Shown here: piece by piece, positions 51,106-62,669 of the stretch
Position numbering within the stretch: the first letter of the stretch is position 1
Layout of the letters: each line of letters opens with the position of its first letter
From: Arachnopeziza araneosa
Lineage: Eukaryota; Ascomycota; Leotiomycetes; Helotiales; Arachnopezizaceae
Reading direction: 5' to 3'
Assembly: GCA_003988855.1 (NCBI GenBank)
Contig: QYAI01000054.1
Coordinates: forward strand, 219,683 to 283,682
DNA length: 64,000 nt
Notes under the pieces: model-generated
Database searches by the model: none
Seen by the model: the letters and a program-made list of their open reading frames with translations, nothing else
What the model was told of the DNA's origin: nothing
Made by a program: the position numbers and the translations under genes

Positions 51106-51867
51106 ATGCCTTCAGTTCTGATTTTCGGTGGCTCTGGCAGAATAGCCAAATTTATCACGGGTAAACTCGTGAAGCAAGAGTACAAAGTATATTCTGTGAT
51201 TAGACGAGAGGAGCATGTCACTGAACTTCGCCAACTTGGCGCAACACCAATCATCCAATCTCTGGAGGATTCGACCGTAAGCGAGCTCGCTCAAGTCATC
51301 AAAACATCTGCTCCAGATGTCGTAATCTTCGCAGCAGGAGCAGGCCTCCGAGCATTCGAAGAGCCGGCCCTTAGCCTCGCTGTCGATCGTGACGGTGCCA
51401 TTCGAGTCTTCGATGCCATGGTCGAGGCTGGCTGCACTAAGAGAATCATCACAATATCGACGATAGATACTAGAAATCTGAGCAAACCGATTCCATCTTG
51501 GTACAATGATGAGGATAAGAATGGTAGTGATGAGCTGTGGGGCGCATTGCCCACGTATATGAAGGCCAAATTTGAGGCAGACAAAGATCTGGTGGAGCAG
51601 AACGCAACAAGAGGTTTGGATTATACGATAATTCGACCTACATGGTATAATGACGGCGGATGGACTGGGAAGGTAAGGGCAGGGAAAGCAGGTTTTTCAC
51701 CTCGAGTAAGCAGAGAGGACGTAGCAGACATTTTTGTGGCGTGTGTAGAGAATTCTGGCACTATCGGGTGTGTATTTGAAGTCTCGGGAGGTGATGTCTT
51801 GATCAAGGATGCAGTACAGCGTGTTGCGGAGGAGAAAGTGAACTCTTTCGAAGAAATGTACCTATAA
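51106..51867 (+). CDS. Atypical short-chain NAD(P)-binding protein (NmrA/BVR-B-like)
   Basis: This is a single-exon gene of 253 aa. The N-terminal Rossmann motif is VLIFGGSGRIAKFI, of the GGxGxxG type used by atypical short-chain dehydrogenases that bind NAD(P)H. PDVVIFAAGAG and KRIITISTID mark the next strands, and DYTIIRPTWYNDGG is the usual substrate-side segment. The Tyr-xxx-Lys pair occurs as YMKAKFEADK, so catalysis is possible but not assured. Its role could be a reductase or a redox sensor. It faces the FAD monooxygenase gene head to head, which may mean co-regulation. No signal peptide is present. Confidence 0.9.
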   Translation: MPSVLIFGGSGRIAKFITGKLVKQEYKVYSVIRREEHVTELRQLGATPIIQSLEDSTVSELAQVIKTSAPDVVIFAAGAGLRAFEEPALSLAVDRDGAIRVFDAMVEAGCTKRIITISTIDTRNLSKPIPSWYNDEDKNGSDELWGALPTYMKAKFEADKDLVEQNATRGLDYTIIRPTWYNDGGWTGKVRAGKAGFSPRVSREDVADIFVACVENSGTIGCVFEVSGGDVLIKDAVQRVAEEKVNSFEEMYL

Positions 51868-53574
51868 ATGTCGTTGGGAGGTTTGGCCCTGTGAGCTATC
51901 AGTAACATTGGCATCAACCCGAGGCTTTGTTTACTTCAACTGTAGTCGGTACATATTTATATAAATGATGCATGAATCAAGGCCATCTTTCGATGTATAG
52001 GAGGAAACCTAACTACATGGACGATACTGTAGTAGAGCTTCGAACTGTCTCCGGACAGTCCAATTGAAAGTCCGACTGTCCCTGATAAGAGCTCAATTGT
52101 CCGATTTCCTAGCTGACTCGTGAGGGAGGGACCTTTCTCGTCCGGCCTTTCTTCAATTGCCGTCTCTGCAGTAGCCGACGCCAAAATTCGGGGAGCTGAT
52201 GCAGCCACTTCCGAACGCGGTGTTTACTTTAGAGAAGAACTACCTGGATGAATGGTCTTTCCGCGTAAATAATCTCCTTATGGAGTGATATTGAGCTTCC
52301 AATGGCCAGAAGATGTGGCAGGGTCATAGTCACGTGCTTATCAACATATGAAGATCTTCTCAAACATCTGCCCGCTCTCTTGATACTACCTACCTAAAAG
52401 ATTAACTGTTCATGTTGCCTCGTTTTGGCTTAAGCAAGCTGGCCTTTCCACTTATACAGTCTCTCACGACATCTATCCTTGCTTCACATCATTTACTGCT
52501 GAAGTCATTTGGACACGTGACTCCAGATAGGAGAGAACCAAAAGATACCGCTTTCTTCGTGTACGGACTCTAGTGTGCAAATATTATATTCTGATTCTGA
52601 TATTTCTGCTCACAGAGTACCTAGAAATAATAGAGCTGATAATTCCCCGATGATACTCAACAATTTCACGAATATGCACCTTAGTCAGCATGGATAAAAC
52701 CCTGCAGGCCTCCCCTGAATACTGTGCATGAAATCGAAATTGGGAATATGCAGGAACACGAAACGCGAATTGGAGGTGTTGACACGGTTCCCATGTTTTG
52801 GTTCTACGATGGGATCTCATTGGCATGGTTTCGTTGCAATAGCGGCTTCTCGCAGGTTTGCTGGAGCTTGCATGTTTGCCTTGTAACAGTGACGTGGTTT
52901 CTCATTCCTTCCGTAGCATTTCTTTAGCTCATGACGTTGAAGTGGATGTTTGCGGGCTATGCCATCTGTGCGGATGCTTGAGGATATCTCAAAACCCTTC
53001 TTGTATGGGAAGAAAGCATGCTCCGTTCCGATTTCTATTCATGGATCAGCAATATCTCAAGTGAAGCAAGGTCAAGCACCAACCTCGAGATTCTCAGACA
53101 TTTTGCACCGCGTCCTCGTATCTTCTCTCCTCTATCTTCAGTTCGACCAGTTCCGCTATCCTGGCTTCATACCATTCCATCCTCTCCTTCTCGTTTGGAA
53201 ATAGCAAAACCACATCCTGCGATAGCTTTTCTCGGGTAGGTCGATTCTCTCTGTTGGCATGAATATTTAAGAGTAGATTCCCGATAATGGTGCCAAGTAT
53301 GGTTCCCTATAAATACCGGTGGAGATATATTGCCATGGTCCAGTAGATGGCAATGCCAATCCCGCCAAACAAGTGTTTGAGAAAGAATTCCGATCTGCCA
53401 TTGCTAGAGGTTTATTCGTGAGATCTGCTCGGGCAATCTGAACGTCGTTGTGTAGTAGAGGAGTTGAAAAGAATCTCGCGAGAGTTTCTTGAAGTGAGAT
53501 GAGAAACATCGTCGCGTTGGCGTGCTTCGCCGCAATCGAATCTCCCGGTTCGTTTATCCTCAGGCCCAACCGCT
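51868..53574. other. Intergenic region, no gene recognised
   Basis: This 1.7-kb stretch has no gene I can support. An inverted repeat (ACTGTC, 4-nt spacer, GACAGT) lies at 52044-52059, with related CGGACA and CAATTG pieces up to 52102. A minus-strand frame at 53267-53581 directly continues downstream of the small membrane-protein gene and may be part of it. Confidence 0.35.
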
Positions 53575-53965
53575 TCACCAATATTCTTCCTCTTCCTTCA
53601 GCTCCAACTCAATGACCTTCTCTCTCAGCCAATGTAACCTGCTCGGTTCATCAGGAAACACCGCTGCAGCGTCCAATTCCAGCTGCCTCACAGTCAAAGC
53701 ATTCTTCTTGCCCACATAATAATCCAATGCCATCACAGCCGCGATGCCTGTGAGCACCTGCCCCATAATCTGTTGGCAGAGGAGAAGTACCAGAAAGCAG
53801 TATACCCATAACCAGATGGGTAAATGAGAAAGTGGAAGGCGTTGGTTGAGCAATTCTTCTATGATTTTAGGGATCTCTGAGGCTTGGTGTTAATTTGAGT
53901 TTGAAAAGTAATATGAAAGACTTACGCATAATGATGTCCGGCACTTTACTGCTCTGAGTTATCAT
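53575..53965 (-). CDS. Small membrane protein, hypothetical
   Basis: The model is 113 aa in two exons, 53926-53965 and 53575-53876, with a 49-nt GTAAGT...CTCAG intron. The joined frame starts MITQSSKVPDIIMQIPKIIE. Two adjacent hydrophobic helices follow (LPIWLWVYCFLVLLLC and QVLTGIAAVMALDYYVG), then a charged C-terminus with LREKVIELELKEEEEYW. I do not recognise a family. Only the splice fit, helix pattern and ATG support it. A minus-strand frame in another phase begins right at its stop and runs on to 53267, so the gene may be longer through a further intron or be frameshifted. Confidence 0.45.
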
Positions 53966-56560
53966 CTCTCATCAATTCTTTGTTGCTGTTCTTGTGTTGG
54001 TTGTCGTCGTCGCCGTCCTCCAAAATCCGATTTCCAATCCAGCCCGGTACCAACAAAACAGAGAAAAGAGGGGTGGCACAGAAAGACCAGCAAGCCGGCC
54101 CCTCAATCATATAAATACCCCAGATCCCGAATTAAGTTTGTTTACCAGCCTGCCTCGCCCAGGTAGTGGCACAGACTAGGTCCATGTCCCGGGTATATCC
54201 CACGATCCTTCAACCCATCGCATCTCACATCTGCATCATCCCATCTCACTCATTTGCATCGGCCTCCTGCCAACTTCTGTGGCGCGCATGAGCGCGTTGA
54301 GGGGAATAAAATGACATTTATAGCACGAGCCCGAGGTAGGTACCAACCCCATGTGGACGTTCCCTCCCCCCTTGCATCGCATCGGTTAATCCCTGCGTGC
54401 ATCGGGAGGATGTAAACAATAACATTGTTTGTGTAAGGAGGTTGTCTGACGTGCAGTTGGCGCGTCTGTGCATGTCTCTGACAGCGCTAAGAATACTCCG
54501 AGAGTTTCTTTTGCTTTACGATAGATCTTTGAGAGGCAATATTGTCATGTGAAAGTGATTTTGAAGAGCTCGACACGCGAAACCAGTCTACCTAGGTAGA
54601 TTACTATTTCAAGATTCTTCTTTGACTTTAGATTCAACAATCATTCTATGCTTCCATCGTGTCTTAAGTACAGGAAACTGAACTCCGAGGTTGATAGCCG
54701 CGCAGGTCAGAAGTCGAAATCCCTTGCATTATTCCTCCCCGCTTCACCATTGTTGTCTACGCAAATGTCTAAGCAAGGTCTCGGAGGTCTTGTTTAGCAG
54801 CAATCTTCAACTACACATTCCAATTTCGTATTAAAATCTGTCATACCAGTATTTCATCTACATTTAATCCAAGAGATGATCAACCTAGCACTCCCCAACT
54901 CAGAGAAACACTCTCACGTGATCTAAAGCGAGAAGACTATAAGTTAGGCACCTACATACCCTCGGTACTCTTTATTATCTTCGTAGATCCAATTCACAGC
55001 AGTGGTGAGGTATGATTGCATTGCGTAGCTTTCATCTAGACAGTCACAAACCTAAATGAGACGATGAAGCTATAGTAAAATCTTACCTTGCCCTTCTCGG
55101 TCATGCATTTGAAAATTACTAACCAATATCGAGGTAATAGGACATTAATCAATGTACAAAACTCTTTAGCACAAAATATATTTGCAAGTGTTTTAGACTT
55201 TGTATTATGTCATGCAAGAGTATGGTGGATTTCAGGAGAATGAAACTGGATCATATCCTGTACGGGTGCTGGAAATATTCAGTTTGTGCTACAGGATAGA
55301 GAGAGACCATAAAAATGCGAAAAGCTTTTAATTGAAGTTTTGATTATACAGTGTTGTTAGGTAGAAATATTTGACCTTGAGGTGTGATGGAGAAATAATT
55401 TTATACTACTATAAAAAAGCAACAATTGAAATCGTATTCAATCACCTAAACATCCTACAAGACTTTAAACTTGAAATCATGTATATTGGATAATATACTG
55501 TATAACATCGGGTACCCAGAGTTGAAATTCTTCATTGACTATTGCAAAGCGTTCTCCCTTTTCAGTCTCACTAAAACACAACATACCTCTCAACGTAGGA
55601 TGACAGTTCGAACTAATTTGAAGAAAGATGGCAACGCGAGCAAGGAGGGTCGATCAAAGAAATTAAAATTGAGTGGATTAAAGAAGAAGATAGAGATTGT
55701 GAAGAAGAAATGAGTGAAATGGGAAATAATCAAGCTTATTGTCGACAAAATCCAGCGTCATATATGTGCAGAGACTCTGAAGATAATCTTACGGTGAGGC
55801 ATAATAATATCTAAGACACTATCTGATGGATCAGTCAATCAGTCAATCACTTCTCAACCATAAGTTGGTATATAGGAGATAAAATGGAATACAACTCAGC
55901 TCGACACTTTTTGACAAATCTGCTTATTATTCCTACCTGGAGTATTTCTTACTTGACAAAGGCAGGATGACTTCATGGTTTGGCGGGCAGGTAGGGAGTT
56001 GGATCGTTTTTGGTTTCTGGGTAGAAAACCTGCATAGGGATCGAACACGAGAGCATGGCTAGGGGGAAAAGGTGGGAACTCGTCGAAGGGAAGCCAAGGA
56101 TAACGCAAGAAGCGATCTATCTTGGTGGGTGAAGGGCGTGTTGGAGAAAAAAGAGACAGATAGGAGCATGGCTGTGTATAAATTTGGGTCATCTAGATAA
56201 TAGAGATGAGTATTGAAAACGGACGGAAGGAGAATCAAACAAAATATCTCTGGTCCCGAACAGCACACCTTTTCCATTTGCGAGAATATCCGAATCTTTC
56301 CTGGACTTTAGTTTGATATTTTGACTTAATAGAATGAATCTTGTTCCTACTCTTGAACGGGCTACCCAATTCGTAAAAAGAGATCCTTTGCTTAATCCAC
56401 TTTCATCAGATTGTCAATGATGTCCCCATTTCAAAAATTGAGATCCGGATATTGATATCAACACATTTATATCGCCATTACTCCCCTTTAAAGAGCATGT
56501 GAAGTAAGGACCTCCAGAATATCTCCTTATGAAGTGGACAAAGCTCGGTAATTATTCTCA
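53966..56560. other. Gene-poor AT-rich intergenic region
   Basis: This 2.6-kb stretch carries no recognisable gene. From about 54900 to 55900 it is markedly AT-rich. A Lys-rich frame at 55471-55713 begins with TTG and has no domain, so I do not call it. Short direct repeats (CAATCAGT) lie near 55840. Confidence 0.4.
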
Positions 56561-57380
56561 TCACCCGAAACCCTGAAGACTCGAGCGCGCCACCAGATCA
56601 AGTTTCAACAATTGAATAGCACGAGCGAGATCTGAAGTATCGTCCGAAAAATGTTTGGCGACATATTCGGTGTCTATAACATCTATTGTCCTCCAATCTG
56701 TACTCCACCCTTGTCTCAACGGCGTCAAGGTGATCTTGCTGGTAGTTGACTTACCATATCCACCTTCATCTAAGACAGGATGTAGATGCTGATTTGGATT
56801 CCAATGCCCAGATACGGGTCGGTATGCTAAATGTTTCGGCGTGCAGAGGAATATATGCGTCAAGTTGAGCTGCAGGCAGTGCCCTGAGAGACCGGGTATG
56901 AGAGCAAGACCAAACATCTCCATCACGTATCTTTTGATCTGTGATTGTCAACACATGATTGTAGAGCTGAAAGCGGACCCATACCAAGCTATGCTCAAGA
57001 TCATCGACATATCCTACTTTCATGAATCGTCCTTGGTGCGATAATCGATCTAGATTTGCAAAAGTTTCTGCATCTGCAGCTGTTTGCATGTTTTTATCTT
57101 TACAAATCTCCCATGCTTGACGTCCATCTTCAAGACTGTCTACTTTTACGTGTTGCTGAATTGCGATGATTATCTCTTCCGGTAAGCGGCGCACAATTAT
57201 CCGGTCAGGAGTTTTTCCACCTAATATTGTATAGTTGCTTTCTCGAAAAGCTCTCATACGAGATCTCCAAAATCGGGGCGCCCAGAAACTATGAATTGAA
57301 AAGCCGCGGACAAAAGACTCCAATGTGACTGGGACTGCGAACTCCAGCCCTGCTGACGTCAAAGGTCTTTGTTCGGACAT
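56561..57380 (-). CDS. Hypothetical protein, fungal-specific type
   Basis: The model is 257 aa in two exons, 56985-57380 and 56561-56938, with a 46-nt intron (GTATGG...CACAG) at a codon boundary. The start is MSEQRPLTSAGLEF; the frame runs farther upstream but has no ATG there. Residues 60-75 read DRIIVRRLPEEIIIAIQQHV, which resembles the start of fungal F-box-like proteins but lacks a clear F-box. The second exon is aromatic and hydrophobic (YVMEMFGLALIPGLSGHCLQ) and ends QGFG. No signal peptide or catalytic motif is visible. I do not recognise the family. Confidence 0.65.
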
Positions 57381-57644
57381 GATGCGCAATTCCAAACATC
57401 AAGGTTGAAGGAAAAAATATAAATGTACGAAAGACATAACTAAAGAGGTATATATGTCTTCTCTGTGGAGGCTTGGGTGCTACTGCAAGACTCACTTGGG
57501 CATACACTGCCTGCCTGCACAGCCCCTGTTCAGCAACCAATGCACGTGATCATATGATGGGCCAGCTGTTCTCTGAGTGGGTCGAACGACATAGGCCAAT
57601 CCTGCTTTGCAACGTATGAGACAGTCGTAAATTTAGTTCTTCTA

Positions 57645-58512
57645 TCATATAGCTCCTCTGAATTGATCCAGAAGCTGTCTTCCAAGTGTTCTTCTTTGCG
57701 TTTGACCTCCTAGCCGGCCATCTGAGCCTGTAGCCGTAGCAGTATTCTCCCCTTCTAATCTCCTTCTCAGGCCCTCAAAATCTTCCGCTCTCTTCCTTGG
57801 TTGCATTCCGACCACCCATCCCGGAACGCGCCATCTGATTAATGCACCGGGAAGCACTTCATTCCGCCACGAGTACCCCACAACCCAACCTACAACAGCA
57901 CATAGCAATGACCCGGGAAATTGAGACAAAGCCAGTTGTGCTGCAGGGAGGTATATATAGGATTTGTCAGAGAATGTAAGTCCGACAAATGGTTCATCCG
58001 ATGGGGGAGACGGAGAAGCAGCAACTCGGTATTTGTAGACGTGAGGTATCACGGCATGATACTGTGCCAGAATAGCAAATATCAAGGGCGTGGGGCCCGC
58101 AGGGAGGTAATTTAGTTTATTGAACGAGAGCGGTCGAAGGATTAGGGAAAGGAGTACAGGTGGTAGAAATGTGGTGAATGCAAAGCATAGCAGAACAAAT
58201 GACTATAACTATTAGTAACTGCAAAAGAATTCGGGATATAGAAGCTACCGCATATTTCCTGGACCCCCATAGCCGTTCAATAACTCTCATGTTGTATAGA
58301 GTCATAGCCGCAAAGAGGGTTTCTGTTGAATTCGTGTAGCAAAGCTGGTATACGAAGATCCGCCATAATTGTCGGTATCTCCATAGGTGAGGATCGACTT
58401 GAATGTAGAAATAATGCTTCGAATCCGTAATGCTAGCTAGGATGGACGCAGCCACGATGCCATAGACAAGGCTACGAGTAACGGGAGCATTTGAGAAGCC
58501 GGTGGACAGCAT
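57645..58512 (-). CDS. Dsc2-type rhomboid-like ER membrane protein
   Basis: The model is 273 aa in two exons, 58249-58512 and 57645-58202, with a 46-nt intron. The N-terminus (FSNAPVTRSLVYGIVAAS, then HYFYIQVDPHLWRYRQLWR) matches the rhomboid-pseudoprotease family that includes fission yeast Dsc2, Aspergillus DscB and human UBAC2. It has about six hydrophobic helices and the RYRQLWRIFVYQLCYTNS block. The rhomboid catalytic Ser is not seen. In yeasts Dsc2 belongs to the Golgi/ER Dsc E3 ligase complex, needed for SREBP cleavage and membrane-protein quality control. No C-terminal UBA domain is evident. It is divergent from the cis-prenyltransferase gene. Confidence 0.85.
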
Positions 58513-58873
58513 ATTGGTGACGGAGCAGACAGAACAACTCGAAGTATATTACCGAAACATGTTCAGATTAAGATAATGCTTTGGATTGAATTAGGTAGCT
58601 TGGTGATTGATTGAATGTAGGATGTGCAGCAGTCCCCGAGCAAATGATGTTGGACGTGTCCAGATGGGCTGACATGCAAGGCTCGAATCTCCGAAATTCT
58701 TGGGCCGCGCATCTCGCCATAAATTCAGACAACGTCGTCCGTCCACGAAAGTGCGCCAATCATTCGATCCTTAATTCCATTCATTCTCTATACAGTTTCG
58801 GATTCGTATAACTCATCTTTGCGAAAACATCAAAATCCCCTTCACTCCCAGCATTGACTGTTGGGAAACTGCA
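58513..58873. promoter_or_regulatory. Short divergent promoter, Dsc2-like / cis-prenyltransferase
   Basis: This 361-base gap contains both promoters of two divergently transcribed ER-protein genes. No named motif was recognised. Confidence 0.4.
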
Positions 58874-60024
58874 ATGCCTTCTGCACACCTCACCCAACTA
58901 CGAAAATGGATGCTGGAGTCTCCGCCGGTAGAATGGGGAATCAATCAAGTTCGAGAACTTCTTATCGGATCTCTGCGACAAGGTCCTATCCCTCAGCATG
59001 TGGCTTTCGTTATGGATGGGAATAGACGATTTGCAAGAACCCATAAAATCGAAACTGTTGAGGGGCACAATTTGGGCTTTGAAGCTTTAGCAAGGGTTGG
59101 TTTAAAATTTCTTGGACATTACATTTGAGCTGACCGATTCTGGGCAGATATTAGAAGTGTGCTACAAGTCTGGAGTTAAGGTGGTCACAGTCTATGCTTT
59201 TAGTATTGAGAACTTTAAGCGGTCAAAATACGAAGTAGATGCTTTGATGGAAATGGCCAGGATCAAGATGTTTCAACTCTCTCAGCATGGTGAACTTCTG
59301 GATAGATATGGTGCTAGTGTTCGGGTCTTGGGGCAAAGGGACTTGATCAAGCCGGATGTTCTGGAAGCTATGGACAAAGCTGTGGAGATGACCCGAAACA
59401 ACGAAGAGTAAGCCGATTCTCTGATACCTTGTCTGACAGATACTAATATTGACTAGCTGTGTTCTGAATATTTGCTTCCCGTATACATCACGAGACGAGA
59501 TCACCACAGCCATTAGGTCAACGGTGGAAGATTACTCAAAGCCGTTACCGGCACATGCACGCCCTTTCTCTCAAACCAGAATCACACAGAAAATTCGATC
59601 ACGAAATCTCAGTACATCGCCTCTTCGTGCAAGCTCGCCGACCCCCTCTAGTACCTCTGATGTTGATGACTCTGTATCATCGACAACTACTTTAAACCCA
59701 GAAACGCCTCCAACTGATGGTAGGGACAGCACCGTCTATCCGGACCCTGAAACCATCACTTCAGAGATATTAGAGGAACACATGTTCACAGCCGGCGATC
59801 CACCACTGGACCTCCTGATCCGAACCAGTGGCGTGAAACGGCTGAGCGATTTTATGTTATGGCAATGCCATGAAGATACCGAGATTGTCTTCTTAGATTG
59901 TTTATGGCCGGAGTTTGATTTGTGGCACTTCTTGCCAGTGTTAGTAGAATGGCAATGGAGACAGAAACATCTTGAAGACAAGGCACCAGGTGGACCAAAA
60001 GGACCGAAGACAAAGGTCAGATAA
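58874..60024 (+). CDS. RER2: Dehydrodolichyl diphosphate synthase (cis-prenyltransferase)
   Basis: The model is 349 aa in three exons: 58874-59095, 59148-59407 and 59457-60024. It extends farnesyl diphosphate with isopentenyl diphosphate into polyprenyl chains for dolichol, at the ER/lipid-droplet membrane. Motifs are clear: [13 protein letters not shown] (catalytic Asp and substrate loop), [20 protein letters not shown] across intron 1, [11 protein letters not shown], and near the C-terminus [17 protein letters not shown] followed by the [11 protein letters not shown] end. A Ser/Thr/Pro-rich insertion of about 70 residues lies before the RTSG motif (59560-59770). The second intron joins GA to C to read [18 protein letters not shown]. 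Catalytic residues are intact. Confidence 0.95.
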
Positions 60025-60530
60025 TAGGGAGAGTGTGCTATTTAAATGCAGCGTTGGAGCTCAGGCGTTGAAGACATATTTGAAAGTGGTTGAGATGTCC
60101 CTTTTAAAATGTCACACTAAGCGAGACGGAGAATTCTGTGCCTGAATCGAAGGCTTGATAGTGATTTGAGGAGATCCCCATGATTGAAGATGTGCAAGTC
60201 TTGTTGCTCCACAAGCTTCATCCTATTGGCCAGGGTCTCGGCATAATAAAATCACGTGGAAGGCTAAGCATGCCATTCTGCCATCTGTGACGGGTCACCG
60301 CCGAGCTGGATGATAGAGCATTTAGAGGAGGAGACCATTTGGCTCTTTTCACCCTCCACATTTCACCACGCTCTTATGAAACCCTCAACCGGCTTACAAT
60401 ACCTTTCGACCAACTTCAATGTGATCAGACGCCTCAAATCGCACTGACTGGCTTGTTGAAACTTTGTTTTGCGCATCGCACAACACCTCCTCTTTCTTTA
60501 CCTCCTACGTCAACTTCTTCCACTCCATCC
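60025..60530. promoter_or_regulatory. Intergenic region upstream of the ING gene
   Basis: This 506-base stretch should contain the 3' UTR of the prenyltransferase and the promoter/5' UTR of the ING gene. The ING frame stays open upstream of its first ATG back to about 60339 but contains no ATG there, so I treat that part as untranslated. Confidence 0.4.
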
Positions 60531-62669
60531 ATGATGAAGACTGCAAAGGCAACCCCCGCAGACTCTTCGTTGAATCGCAGAGCTCAGCCCTTGCGCCAGA
60601 CTCGAAACAATCCACCAAGATCCTCGCTCTCGGGTGCTCGAAATTTTGGATCAAGAGGGTCACTTGGCGGCGGAGTCGACGAAGCGCCCATCGAGATCTT
60701 TCCAGCCATTACACACTTCGCAGATGCGATTACAGCCCTTCCGAAAGAAATTGTACGACATTTTACCCTCCTCAAAGAAGTTGACGCGAAAATCTTCGCT
60801 CCGGAAGATGATCTTACGAAACTCGTCGAAGCTGCTCTCAACGCCCCTCTTCCACAAAGACCACAACCCTCCGAAAATCAACATCCTCTCGGTCAAACCT
60901 CCGCACCGATGAGCGCACAAGGTAGTCTCAATGGCTCGATCATTAACGGTCACGCAGGCTCGATCTTGTCTGCTGTTGAAGCCGACCCTGTTTACGATCC
61001 GGCAAATATTCCGCGAAGACAACTTTTCAAACATTGCGCATACACAATGCAGAATATGTTAGTATCCCTCGATGAAAAGAATCACGTTATATCTACGGCT
61101 GGCGAAGCACTGAGCAAGCAGCTCGCCCGCCTCGAAGAATGCTTCCCTTTCGTCGAGGGGGAGATCAGCGAGGAGGCAAGGTATGGTAGTACTACACATT
61201 GGGCATACCCGGAGAATCGGGTTCCTAAATCAAGCGGTGTATCACGGAGAGAATTAGTTTCAGCAAACCAATTGTCTGCAGCGGCGCAGCACATGGCAGA
61301 GGAAGCTGCAGCAAGGAGCGACGCCCGAAAGCAAGCATTGCTTGAGAGGAAGAAGAGCAAGAATCAACACATCGAGTCTGATTTTGACGATAGCCACGAT
61401 CACAAAAGCAAGGAGAAGAAAATGCACGGAAATAGCAAGATCCGAAAGACCGCAGAGCCCTCTCTAAGCGTCGGACTGGGTATGACTAACGGAAATACTG
61501 CAAATGGCAATCCACCAAAGCGTCGCAAGGTCGAAAAAGGATCTGCTGGTGGAGCAGTCATGGAGCGATCATTGAGTGCTGCCTTTGGGAGCAACGGAAC
61601 GGCTACCAAAGGTAAGCCTGCAAGCCCAGGAGTGACACCTCAACCCGAGGCTGTTAAGAAGAGATCAAGGGCACCAGCAGCGACCAATGGCCAGACCAGG
61701 AAAAGGCATGTTCCAGAGACATTCATTCTCCCTATATCAACTAACCCCAAAACTAGAAATAATACGATTACTTCAATGGCCATGTCGCCATCGTTGGCTT
61801 CTTCGCCTATACGAACCACCTTCCCAGACCCGAAGCTTGCAAGTAAGACTTCTCCTCCTCCTACAAATGGCAGACCTGCATCCATCCGAGCTAGACAAAA
61901 TTCGACGCAATCAACCGTTGAGAAACGACCTGCTTCCGCGTCCTCGAACAAGCCGAATGGAACATCTACTCCGGATATTGTGACGGTTGCCACTGTGATA
62001 GGACGAAGCCTACCAGAGGTCAAAGCAATGAAGGATACCACAAATTCCAAAGGAGACAATGTCATGGAAGGCATTGAACAAGATGGCCCGGAAGTGGCCA
62101 GTGGCGTTGCTGGTGGTCGGAAAGATCTTGATCCCAAGCAAGAAGAACCAGAGACCAATGGCAACACTTTGCAGGCTATAAATACACAGATAATCACTAC
62201 CAAGAGTGGACGAGCTAGTAAACCTTCTACACCAGCATTAACAACATCTTTTCCAGAGACGATTCGCTCACGTTCATCCCGTGTCAATCTCGAGACGACG
62301 TCGAATAGCAAGCGGAGCCATAAGAAAGGAGCTGGAGCGGCTGCGCAGCTATTGGCATCACAAAGTGTGGACGCCGATGATAGTCTCAACAAAGACGCTG
62401 AAGACGAGGATGAGGATGGCGAGATCGATGCGGATGAACCTCGATATTGCTACTGTAATAACGTCAGCTACGGTGAGATGGTTGGTTGTGATGCAAATGG
62501 ATGTGAACGAGAGTGGTTCCATCTAGCATGTGTTGGGTTGAAGATTGCGCCAAAAGGCAATGGTAAGTTTGATTCGTGAGATGGATACATGAGCTAACTG
62601 TGAGTAGCCAAATGGTATTGCGAGGACTGCAAGGAAAAACTAAAGAACAAGCGTCTGAATGGACGCTAA
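60531..62669 (+). CDS. ING-family PHD-finger chromatin protein
   Basis: The model is 697 aa in two exons, 60531-62562 and 62608-62669; the 45-nt intron interrupts the PHD finger. The start is the first in-frame ATG (MMKTAK). An ING N-terminal domain is visible in two parts (about residues 55-100, with [27 protein letters not shown], and 160-205, with [13 protein letters not shown]). The middle is long, Ser/Thr/Pro/Lys-rich and probably disordered. The C-terminal PHD reads [28 protein letters not shown] and, after the intron, KWYCEDC, with all zinc ligands present. This type binds H3K4me3 and sits in histone acetyltransferase or deacetylase complexes (Yng1, Yng2 or Pho23). The Pho23 assignment is possible but not proven. 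Confidence 0.93.

Noticed and set aside
55471..55713. 80-codon Lys-rich plus-strand frame
   Set aside because: It starts with TTG, is low complexity and lies in AT-rich gene-free sequence.
60339..60530. N-terminal extension of the ING protein
   Set aside because: The frame is open but its first codon is TTG and no ATG occurs before 60531.
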